A DNA stretch of 64,000 nucleotides from Karalla daura (taxonomy: Eukaryota > Chordata > Actinopteri > Chaetodontiformes > Leiognathidae). Of the stretch, positions 11,634 through 22,514 are shown piece after piece (the stretch's first letter is position 1; each line of letters begins with the position of its first letter). A program made the translations under genes and the position numbers. Below the pieces are notes generated by a model. That model saw only the letters and a list, made by a program, of their open reading frames with translations, did no database searches and had not been told where the DNA came from. The stretch lies in assembly GCA_029224185.1 (NCBI GenBank), contig CM055196.1:19370509-19434508 (forward strand), read 5' to 3'.

Positions 11634-12360
11634 CCTCCAAGACTCCAGACTGTAGACGTGTGGAAAGGCTGAAGTGGGGGACTCAAGTTGTAGATCATCC
11701 AGAAGCTTTTTTTTAAGTAAGAACAATTCTACATGGGAAAAAGGACAAAGTTATGTCACACGATCACCTAGCTACCTTGGTGGCGGCCGATGCGGTGACA
11801 TTTGTGTTTGAATATATTTTTGTAAAAGAGTCTTTTTAATTGCCTCTAACACGGCACCACTTCTGGTAACAACAGAACGCATCTTTTAAAACAACAATGC
11901 AAAACTTTAAACTGATACGGTGCTCGCTCGGATTTTCCATTTTCGTAATACGGTTTTGTCGTGGTTTGAACTTCGGTGCCTACATCAGAGGAGTGTTTCT
12001 ACAATGCGGTCAGGTGGATTATATTGTATCACACCATGGTCACAGCTATATTAGTGCCTTGATAATTCACAGTTTCCAATACAGACAAATGCATTCTGAC
12101 AGTCTGTGCTACCATGGATAACAAAATGGAAGATGTCCCAGTTGCGATCTGCTATATTAATGTCTTAAATATGCTTTCATATCATACGGACAATGGTTAC
12201 CTCATTTGATCCTCAGCATTTACCATCTTAACTTTGTTCCCATATCTTGTCTTTATTCGCTCACATTGAAATGGCATAATTATGACCATCAGTGACCCAG
12301 TCATATCCCCTGGCTTGGTATTAGTTGCAGAGATAATAAATGCAATCAGCAGAGATCAAA
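11634..12360 (+). other. tmem117: tmem117 3' UTR (extent uncertain)
   Basis: AT-rich sequence follows the stop. The first canonical AATAAA I see on the + strand is at 12335-12340, which would place cleavage near 12355-12365. Later AATAAA motifs, such as 14346-14351, could give longer forms. No further coding signal is seen. The end point is inference. Confidence 0.45.
12335..12340 (+). terminator. tmem117: candidate tmem117 polyadenylation signal
   Basis: AATAAA, about 700 nt after the tmem117 stop and the first one met downstream. Only the hexamer supports it. Confidence 0.3.
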
Positions 12361-13479
12361 AGCAAACCACCAAACCTCCCCGTGATTGCTTATGTGGCTG
12401 CTGCACCTGGACTGAATACCAACACAGTTGGAAAGGTGGTTTTGCCCTTGGCATAAACATGCTATTGAAGTGCAGGAGAGGCTTCTGCTCCAAAGCTCAG
12501 GGCTTCTTTATGTCTTCTGGATAAACCTTTAAACGTCTCAGAAGCTGTTTTGCAGTCATGGAAAATGCATGAAAAATGTTTTATTTATTTGAAGCATTAA
12601 CCTACTGTAAAAAGAAAAAGAAACTCATTCTTCTTCATGTCAAACACATCTGAAACCTGCAGCATTTATCTGTTCACTGACTTTTTGAAAGTGTCCATTG
12701 CCTTTTTTTTTACATTTCGCTCTTATGTCTCTTTGAAATATTTATATTTTAAAATCTTGTTCCAAAGTGGTTTGTCCTGCAGTTGTTTCATGTAAAGTGC
12801 AACTACTAATTCAACTATCACTACATCAACTAACTGAATCATTTCATATCAGTTTGTCACAGTCTGCTCGGAGGTTTCACCAAAGATACCAAATAATTCA
12901 GTATTCTGAACAAATATTGCTGCATAAGATGATATGCTCATTTAAAAGAGATATATTCATGAGAGATAAAGCAGAATGATATTGTGTGTTCTTGCATCAT
13001 TCTACATTATAATGGACTGTAATGTATCATAATATCCTGGAAAATCTTTTTCCAAAAATAACCACATCCTTTGTTGCTCAACTTTCCTATCTGGAGGGAA
13101 ATTTATTCTGCATCATTTTGCATTCACTGTAAAGTAGTCTGGGGTGGTGCACAAGCATAGTTACAGTCTTCTGTGGTGTTTAATTAGGATCAATTCATAA
13201 ATGGATCACTTGAACAATACAATATGTACAGCTGGCATTTATATATTCTAAATTTAGTGAATGATTCATTTCTCTCATTCAGTATAATAGTGGAGTGTTG
13301 AGTTGTGGAAACTGTTCAGTACAGTTTTATCATAAAGCCCAAAGTTCAGCACTGATTTTAAAAATGTATGAATGCTGTGTAAAACATAAAGGCAGACATG
13401 TGTTGACTCACTCCCATATAGTCCCATAAACAATTGACTGTAATTTAAGCAAGGACAAAAAAGGTCACAGTCACTTTTT

Positions 13480-13577
13480 ATGGTTTTTGCATCATTTCAT
13501 GAGCCAAATCAATGAATTGAGAAATGAATCAACAGATTAATCAGCTACGAAACTAATGGTTTGTTGCAGCTCTACTG
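13480..13577 (+). mobile_element. fish dispersed repeat, GTTGCAGC-ending family
   Basis: Short copy with GAGAAATGAATCAACAGATT, AATCAGCTACGAAACTAATG and the TTTGTTGCAGCTCTA end. Confidence 0.6.
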
Positions 13578-13877
13578 GCAGTCCTGTTTTCCAATTTAAG
13601 TCAGAAATGAGAATTAAAATCACACTTAAACTTAAATCTTTTGAACATGGCAAAAAAAAATCTCCAGTCGCTGCTCCTCATTGACTTTGTAAAACATAGT
13701 AAAACATCGTAATTATTCAGTGACACACTCCAGACTCCCTTACAGGAAATCCCTGGCTGTGTGTGTGAGCGTGTGGACACAGTGGAAGCAGAGGTATCCA
13801 TTTGTGTTGGTCAAGTTTTATACTCAAACATGCATGTTTTATGTGTATGCGTGCATGCCTGCGTGCATGTGTATGTA

Positions 13878-13881
<4 letters not shown>

Positions 13882-13952
<71 letters not shown>
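13882..13952 (+). repeat. (GT)n microsatellite, about 35 units
   Basis: 71-nt GT array with flanking GTAT/GCAT variants from about 13846. Confidence 0.97.
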
Positions 13953-13954
<2 letters not shown>

Positions 13955-15904
13955 GCCTTTGAAAGTATTATGAAGCGCGTAGGTGTGGGCTGCTGCACTT
14001 GTTTTTGACAAAGGCCATTCTGTGAAGAGGTCAGTTTATTTAGCATAATTGGTTTGCAGCTCTCGGTTCTGTAATTATGCTCTTATGAATTACAGCTCTA
14101 TGAACACATTAGATATTAGTGTCTCACCAAAGGGCAGAACCTCTTTGGGCTTGAAGAGGTCTAATTTATTTGCATTGTATTGTTTTTTGGGGTTAAAAGT
14201 GAGCGATTCGCTTGTTTGTTGTTCATCCAAATTCCATTGAATTCTGCTGCAAAACCAATCCTCAGCTCCTGTTTGTGCTTTTTTTTTATTATCTCCTCTC
14301 TGTGTTTGCTCTGTGTTCTGTGCGTCTGTTGAACCTTGTGTTACCAATAAATTAATACATTTCTTATACTTTGTTTTTCTTCACTTCGAGAGTCAGTATG
14401 AGAATATTTCTGAAGGTTACTGATCTCGTTACGTAATCCTCCAGTGAGGAAAAACTCTGGTTTACATTTTTCTATATGCATGTGAGATCGTTGCCAAGTA
14501 ACAGCACATGTCACGCTTCCCGCATCTGCTGACCCAATTAATATGGGCGATATGAGAAATAATGATACCATCTCCACAAGGACACTTGAGTATGTAGACG
14601 GCATACACACGACACCTGGCTCAGAGTACAGATTAGAGTCCTGCTCGGGGCTTGTCTGACGCTTGATTCATGCCAGTGGGAAACAATTTGAATTTGTTAT
14701 GTGTTTTGTTCCGCTGCAGGATTTGTTTACAGAACATGCACATGTGTAAATGAGTTATAGATTGGATTGAAAATGTCTGTGGAAGGGAGAGTGACCCGAC
14801 CAAGTTGTTTTGAAACAAAGGCTCCCAAAGCTGGGTTGGAACCTGTGAGATTAACGATAAAATGGCAAATATGGAAATGTGCGCCCTGCTGCTGCAGATT
14901 ATTTACTTTAATTATTGTTGTTTTTAGAACCTTTTGTGACTGCACTTGCCATGCCAAAGGGGTGTGTTAGGGACTTCAAAGTCACCCTGTTGGTTGATCC
15001 AACACAGTTTTATCTTACAACTATTAAAGGACAAATGTGTTGGATTTGGTGCAGTTAGGCTGCAGGTTATTCTCAGCTATAGGTGCAACAAAAGTACAAA
15101 AATCTAAAGCCAGTGTTTGGTTTGTCCACTTCAGGCTACTGTAGCAATATGTTATGTTTCTGCCATGAGATCCAATTAACTGTACCTAATGCAACTTTAA
15201 ATGCTATTAAATTGTTTTCACATTCCCTAAAAGATTAATAATGATGTTTTTGTTGACCCAAGCTTTTCCTCCAGTGCCATTTTGGAGCCAATATTTCTTT
15301 TTTTTTTGGTATAATGACCCATTTCCTCATAATATTAATATTATATGTACAGCTAAAACATATATGAATATATATATTTGTATTCATTCAGTACATTCTA
15401 CATTGGCCCTGAAATTAGGTAGCTGAAATATTCACACAAAATAAATTACCTCAGATGAACCGTCATTGTAACTAAATGTTTCCCTGCGGTTACTGCTGCA
15501 CTACTACCACTAATCGATTTTATTTCTGCTCAATATCCTGATTTAGATGCTTGTGTATACTCCAGGAACACTGAAAATTAAATTCAACTTCAACAAAAAA
15601 AATGATATCAACAACAACGTAACATATAAAAAGCTATTATTTACGAAGAATATTTCATTGACAATCTCATTATAGATTATCAATCATATTCTACACAAAT
15701 AATAGGCTTTTTAATTGCACCCAGGTGACAACAGTTTTTTTTAATTAAAGTGCTGGTAAAACGAGCAAATATTTGAGTGTCATCCATTTCAGCTTCCACA
15801 TGATAGAGGATGTATTTCCCATAGTGCTCTTCTTCAACCAAAGATACAGTAAACATCCATTTTGTACAGAATGGGGTCGTCTACTGGAGCTTATTCTGAC
15901 ACAT

Positions 15905-16215
15905 ATACAGGGTTCCCAACTGTCCTGGAAAACCTGGAAAACTGATGATCAGCAACCAATGACCAGTTTTCCAGTCATGCAAAACATATGGAAAATAAGG
16001 AAAAAAGGTGTAATGTTCTGGAAATTCTTAAGTTGTCTTGTAATATTATTTATCTTTTCCCTGCACTGTGAGCAAATGTAAACAGGTTAAAAGATATGCG
16101 CATGCATGTCTGTTGTCACATTATCCTCTGGGCAACATAGTGCACGGAAATGTTCAAGTTGTGCCACAGGCTGAAAATTTCCTGGAAAAGTCCTGGAAAA
16201 TAATTTCTGGTTATA
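15905..16215 (+). mobile_element. dispersed repeat, TGGAAAA family
   Basis: Begins AGGGTTCCCAACTG, CCTGGAAAACCTGGAAAAC and ends with TTTCCTGGAAAAGTCCTGGA. Repeated GGAAAA motifs at both ends suggest a degraded MITE-like element. Confidence 0.5.
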
Positions 16216-16264
16216 TATTCCCTGATATATGGTGAAGGCAGGAAATACACCGTTGACACACCAT

Positions 16265-16322
16265 TCTCTCTCTCTCTCTCATTCTCTCTCTCTCTCTCTC
16301 CCTCTCTCTCTCACTTTCTCTC
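16265..16322 (+). repeat. (CT)n microsatellite
   Basis: Interrupted CT array of about 58 nt. Confidence 0.93.
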
Positions 16323-16554
16323 TTTCACACTCACACACAGTTTTCAATCAACCTTACCATACATTTTTGGGACATAACCAGAGTACCTGGAGAAAAAGTC
16401 ATATAACTCCACACAAAATGGTTGTCATCGTCATCATCACCCAACAAATGAAACAATCTGAGACCAGAGGAGAAAATGATTTCTTGGTGAAAGTCTTCGC
16501 GCCTTGTGGGCTGGGTTAAAACCCTGTGATTTAGTGTGCAGAGGGGAGAGCTGT

Positions 16555-16705
16555 GAAGGACTTGTCAGTGGAGCAGCAGTTAAAAGGACTAACCTGTGAC
16601 CGTGATGCCGCAGGTTTAATCTCTGCAGCAGTCCATCATCAGCAGCCGTGAACCCCCCGAACTGTGACCACGTCCACACCACCGAGCGCTGTAAATGCTC
16701 TCTAA
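16555..16705 (+). mobile_element. SINE-like fragment with tRNA-like head
   Basis: GTCAGTGGAGCAGCAGTTAA resembles a tRNA A-box region, and GCAGGTTTAATCTCTGCAGC resembles a B-box region. These are followed by GTGAACCCCC, TGTGACCACGT and GAGCGCTGTAAATGCTCTCT, a body seen in fish tRNA SINEs. Family from memory; ends approximate. Confidence 0.45.
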
Positions 16706-17139
16706 TGAGGACGTCCGCCAGCTGCTTTTAAGGGTAAATGTGAGGCAGAGCAAGACACGAGGCTGCACAAACACCTGTTGCCTGTTGTTTTGTCTGGAAA
16801 AATATATCTCATTGCCTGAGAGTATTAGCTGTTTGACTGAGGGCTCTTCCAAGTGTGCCATTGGGCTGAGAAATGAGATATTGATTTTTGGAGGACCATG
16901 CAGTAATTGAGAGAGCACATCAAAACTGGAGTTTCAGAAATGTTTGTGGGTGTTGTTACCTGATGCCCTGCATTGTGTAACCAGTGTATTGACTACTTCC
17001 TCGGTGTAGTGGATGCATTTGTCGGGTACATATACATCTACTTTCAACCCTCCAAGTGTGTTCAGTTTGGATGCCAGTCTCCAGCACACAAGATGCAAAA
17101 GCAGGGAATAAACCCTGGACAGGCTTTAAGGTGATCACA

Positions 17140-17141
<2 letters not shown>

Positions 17142-17202
<61 letters not shown>
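17142..17202 (+). repeat. (CA)30 microsatellite
   Basis: 61-nt uninterrupted CA array. Confidence 0.97.
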
Positions 17203-17207
<5 letters not shown>

Positions 17208-17670
17208 TATTTACACTCACTCCTAGGAGCTGTTTTCCTCCAGTCGACCTTAATAATTATGGACTGTGGCCATAGAACTGAATTAACCACAAAAACCATG
17301 CAAACAAGGAGAGAATTTGCAACCTTGGCCATACGACACATTTTTTTATAAGAAACAAAACATTGCAATTGATGTTATTTTGACGACAAGAACTCAGATA
17401 TCTCATATTATACTACTTATTAGGGAGTACTCCATTTCAATGATTAGCAAGGGCATGGTTTTGAAATGATCAGTGGTAAAAACAAACAAACAAAAAAAAA
17501 ACATTCAACACAGAAATTAAAGTTGCCTTGATAAATAATGCCATACGTTTCATGCGTATTTGCAATAGAAAGTGATTTCTAAAAGGACAACTTATATGAA
17601 CTCAGGTCACTGGTGCGTACAAACTGTAAATAACAAATGGAAGTGTAAATTTATAGTTTTGAAAAGAGTC

Positions 17671-17848
<178 letters not shown>

Positions 17849-19739
17849 TTATATTTATGATAATTTGTGTTATATAAATCCATAATCATCTAAAGTGATA
17901 ACACCAATAGAACAGGGACAGCATGACATTAAATGCATTTTATATGACATTAAATGCATGACTGTGACTGTGTCCTTTGTTGCTTTCTGGAGGGTTTTTA
18001 TGGAATATATTATTTACTGTTTGTTCTATTCATACATCTTACAGCACTAAATCAGGGACAACACAAGGGGGAAAAATGAACTGCCACCGATGTATCTACA
18101 GCTAAATATAACACAGAAAATCCCCCAGAGGAGGAGCAGTCATGGCTACAGATCAGCAGGAATCTCCTCGTAGTGTCTTTGAGCCCTCCTCCAATTAGAT
18201 CAGTGCATCATGTCCTTGCATGGCCCATCACTCTGTGCTGACAGCTGCGTGACTCCCAGAGACCCTGTGAAATTTATCAGGGCCGGCAGTCCCAGCCAGC
18301 GAGCAGGTCTCCACTAGATGGTTTTGGTTGCCAGTGGCCACAAGGGAAACAGAATCCATCAGCCCGTCCTCCTGCAGGTTCCTGATACCTTCCACCGGAA
18401 CATGCAGCAAGGATAAAACCCAACACATCCAACAGCTCACTTTGGAGGTGTTCCAGTCCCCAGAGGAGGGTCTGTGGTAATGACCTCTGCTGTGCTATTC
18501 CTCTGTGGGTGGGAGAGGAATCAGTTTGTATTGTAATTGCGCTCCCATCAAGGCAAGTAAGGACTTTATTTTGTATTTCAATCTACTTTCTTTCTACATA
18601 TATATTTGGCTACCTTTTTGTTTCATGTGTCATTTTTTCTCGCATCCTGGAATTGTACAAATTGTCTGAGCTTGAAACGATGTGTGTTTTTGTGACTTCA
18701 GTCATGGTCGGTCGGATCCTCACCAGAGTCGGGAAGATTGATCATCTGGGAATAAGGAATGACTAACGACTGAATGGCAATAAATCCAGTTTCTGCTGTG
18801 ATATTTCAGCTTGAACTTTGCAATCAATCCAACAACGGGACAAACCAACAAACTTTCTATGGGGAAAAAAAACAGGTTAGAAGTTATTCAGTTTGTGATG
18901 AATGGAAGCTGTCATAATTATTTGGTCTTCAGCTGCAGTCACAGTGAAATCTGGAAAACAAATCCTACGGCACAGTGGGACTGTGGCACATTTGTACTTG
19001 TCTGCATGTTAGTCCTGCAAATAGTCATGCAAATGTGACGATTAAAAATGGCTTCTTCTGCACAGGCTGTGTGGACAGAGAATGTGTGTGTGCCTGTGTG
19101 TGTGAAAATGTGGTCTATCAGCTCATTTATGGAAAGTGTTGGAAACCAGTTTTTAGTAAAAGATGAGTATCATGCTCTTGTCTATTTTTCCAAGACATGC
19201 TGCATAGATTACAATTACCAAGTCAAAATATATAGCTACTGTATAAATACTTTTGAGTAATTATGTACTCTGGTTCTCTCTTTGACAGAAAAGTCTCCAC
19301 AGTGCATAACGATGCTGAAGACGGCACAGACAGGAGGTTTCCTCAAAACAATCCCTTTATCAATTTCAACTCCCCGACTAAAGTAAAACTGACTTCTCTC
19401 CATTGCATCGCTTGAGCAGCCGCAGCCACAATGATGTGTGCGGTCATTAACGGTGAATATAGGACAGGCAGTGAAGTGGACTCCCCGTGGGTGCAGGCAT
19501 CTGTTGCAGAGGGTTCAGCTCTGCCATGGAAAATTGAACATTTAGGAGCCAGCTGGAGGAGCAGTGTGCCCCGCTGTGCCACCAGTACGCAGGTGCCCAC
19601 TGGCCCCGTGCCACCACCAGCCAGAAGCCACTGGACCAGAGCAGGCCAGATGGTGCCCCTGCCAACCTGCAAACTGCCCCACTGTCCGCTGCCCCAGCAT
19701 TCAACTCAGCCAGGAGTTTGGAGTTCAGACTACCTGGGG

Positions 19740-19861
19740 TAAAAAAAAAAGTTCTTTTATTCCTTTAATTATTTTTAGTTCATTTTTGATGGCGGGGCTA
19801 GAGTGAGCAGAGTGCGCCGGAACATAAATGGACCCGGTTATGCTGTGCGTTTGTTAATGTT
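19740..19861 (+). repeat. diverged duplicate, copy 1
   Basis: A-run, TTTCTTT/AATTATTTT-like stretch, TTTTTGATG, GTGAG..GAGTG, GGAAC, then GCTGTGCGTTTGTTAATGT. The same order is seen at 20412-20526. Confidence 0.6.
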
Positions 19862-20411
19862 ACTGCAACTCGTTATTTTGAGGGTTCTCTAATAAATCAC
19901 TCAGGACTCTCTCTCCCTGCAGCTCGTTCTGACAAATACCAAGAAGAAAGTTTATTTCTTTTTTCTCTTTAATTATTCATTCATCCATCATCTTACATGC
20001 TTTGTTCTCAAACGGTGTCACACTGGTGGACACATATCCTGGGCAGGTTGTGAGTCTCCACTTGGTCAGAACAAGCATGTTTTCAGTGATACATCCAAAT
20101 TCCCCAGGGAAATGCCTTAGGTTCAACCTATAAGTCAAACCCAAGAGCTTCTTGCTATGAGGCATTTCTTCCCACGGTTCAAAAACAATCATGTGCAAGC
20201 ATTGACTTCCCGTACGATTCAGAGGCCTTGTACCATCACAGATCTTTTCTAACCACGTTACCCCACTAAGATGTTTTGTTCTTTGAACGCAGGCTTACTT
20301 GTGCTTCCAGGAAACTCGAAATTGTAGATATGGAGCCAGACCCTTCAGTTTTCGAGCTGGTCTTCTATGAGACAAGTTTCCGGATGCAGTTTGGAGACTG
20401 GCCAAACCTGA

Positions 20412-20526
20412 GTTAAAAAAGGTTTTCTTTCAATTATTTTCATCTCGTTTTTTGATGAGGCCTGAAGTGAGTGGAGTGTGTTGGAACGGAATTGGAGCCC
20501 CTGTTGCGCTGTGTGTTTGTTAATGT
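20412..20526 (+). repeat. diverged duplicate, copy 2
   Basis: Partner of 19740-19861, in direct orientation about 670 bp away; GTGAGTGGAGTG and GCTGTGTGTTTGTTAATGT align with copy 1. Many differences look like C/T or G/A changes. Confidence 0.6.
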
Positions 20527-21669
20527 AAGCAGCTGCTAGGCGGAGTGAGGGAATCAGCCGGTAGCAGCTAGCTGGCTCCGCAGGGAAATAAAGCCATCTC
20601 CAGGCTGAACTCATTTGTCCGTGGCTGTGAACTGATAGATAATTATATTAGGAGCTCTAAGTGCTCTTCTGCGATACAAGTATGAGAACCATCTCCAGAG
20701 GCTTGGAACAAAGTAGAGGGGAGAGGAACCGGTGTGCTACAACTAGAATAGTCATTACTCTGCATCCAAATGTGTGGATATCGAAGCATGTTCAACTCAA
20801 GGGGCTTCAATTAAAATCCAGACTGTGGCACAGTGCTGCTAGTGCTGGATCTATGAAACTTGTAGATTTGCAGAATCGACCATAGCTTTTGTATTTCCTC
20901 CAGAAGTGTCAGTGCACAGAGCCCCGTGTGCATGTTCAAGGCAGGTGTGAATTTTTTCTTCTGATCACACACCTGACTGTGATCCTTCAAAATCCTTTCG
21001 TCCAAGAAGAGTTGATGCTGTTTGTATGGCAGAGGGTGGTCATACCTAAATCGGATTTGATTTGATTCGATTTTTTGCTAATTCAGTCTGCATTTTGTAA
21101 ATTGATGATTAGAATTTGGTTTTCTGGTAACATTTCCTCACACCTGTTGAAAACTTTTACGTATATTTAAAGAGCACCTCTTTCTAACAGGTTGCCATTT
21201 ACAGCCTCCTACAGTAAATTGCAGGGAAAACACTGTAGCAGAAGCTGCTGAAACTGGGATTATGATTAAAACTACACACAGGGCCAGGCATTCACGTTTT
21301 ACCATGGTCTTATTGCAGTACTTCCTAAATTAATGAAGGTGAGGAGTTTTGTTTTAACTGTTAATATTGCGTCACCTCTTGGTTGTAGTTTATGGTGCTG
21401 CACAACTTCCAAAGCAACCATAAAGGTGAGTCAACACCTCCCTATTATCAGACTACATGAACCCAGGCTGATTTTCAGGCCGATCATAGCCAGCAGTTTA
21501 TTGGGCTGTGCTTCCCCTCTTTGCAATAATTCAGTCTGCCTTGATGACAATTGTCAAGCAACTTCACACTGTACTTCACAGACGATTGGCAGCACTGCAG
21601 CATCAGACTGCATTACGTTCAAACACAGTAGACACAGATGAAACATACGCATCAATAAGCCAAGCACAA

Positions 21670-22472
21670 GAATTAAATGGAAATGGAAATACTTTATTTC
21701 ACTATTACACCATAACAAGCCTGGAAAGAAAAAAACAGAAGTTACAAAAAAGAGAAATGGAACAAAACGCTACAAAGCACCACATAATATAGACGACTCA
21801 GAAATGTGGCAACGGAACCTTATGCTAACAGCCTTTACTCTATCTAAGGTATCATCATCATCACTGAGAATTTTTTAGAAATCAGCAAAAATGTTTGGAC
21901 ATCAAGCACAGTCATGCCAGTAATAGTACTATCTTACAGATTCATGTAGCGATGATTCGGAGTGGTGAGGCAGAACAAAGAGAGTGGGCTTGAGGGAACT
22001 GCAGTCCATCATCTGTTTGGTATGACACAGGTTTGCATTTGGTATAAAGAGGAGCTGAGGAGGCAGACGCGGGTCACAGAGTATTCGCCGGACACCCTCT
22101 CCATGTTTAACGCGCGAGGTACCGGACAGGTGTGGTTTTTCAGCAGGTAGAACAGACAACGAGAGCTAAAAATCAGGAAAAGTTCCTGAAGGTTAAATTT
22201 ATACAACTTCTGTCTGTATCTGACAACGTGACAAACTGCATGAATCATCTTGACTCAGGACCCCTCTGGTTCAGCAGGCTAAAGCAAATCCTAACAAAGC
22301 AAACACAATTTGACCCACGCCTGTGAGGAGGACAGTGAGGACACACAGGGGTGGTGTTACGTGTGTTTTTTTTGTCGTGTAGTTTTTTTTTTGTTTGTTT
22401 TTTGTTATTATTATTTATTTTATTTTTTTTTACATGGAGAACACTGTACAGGTGCCTTCAGGTCTGCCGGGA
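21670..22472 (-). other. nell2: nell2 3' UTR (extent uncertain)
   Basis: Sequence after the nell2 stop on the - strand. It begins with an A-rich stretch, and AATAAA hexamers occur about 50 nt after the stop (22414-22424) and again at 21693-21698. The second would give a UTR of roughly 0.8 kb. I cannot choose between them from sequence alone. Confidence 0.4.
21693..21698 (-). terminator. nell2: candidate nell2 polyadenylation signal
   Basis: AATAAA on the - strand (TTTATT on +), about 780 nt past the stop. An earlier pair at 22414-22424 lies in simple AT-rich sequence and is an alternative. Confidence 0.3.
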
Positions 22473-22514
22473 CTAAAGGCACATGGGGTCCACTGAGCAA
22501 CAGATGTGTCCATT
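22473..22514 (-). CDS. nell2: nell2 terminal coding exon
   Basis: 42 nt of coding sequence after acceptor CTCTTTTCCAG, in phase 0 with the previous exon: NGHICCSVDPMCL and a TAG at 22473-22475. Human NELL2 ends NGHICCSVDPQCLQEL (from memory), so the match over 12 of 13 residues identifies it, and the stop falls three codons early. The peptide is the stub of a third VWC repeat and supplies three cysteines (CC and MCL). Confidence 0.93.
   Translation of the reverse strand, partial: NGHICCSVDPMCL

Noticed and set aside
11150..11726. Long open frames overlapping the last tmem117 exon on both strands
   Set aside because: They are shadows created by G/C at third codon positions of the real exon; the products have no recognisable features.
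13717..14046. Open frames encoding His-Thr or Cys-Val repeats
   Set aside because: Translation of the (GT)n microsatellite; dinucleotide arrays lack stops in all frames.
17142..17202. Regular repeats as a CRISPR-like array
   Set aside because: Units are dinucleotides without spacers; eukaryotic microsatellite.
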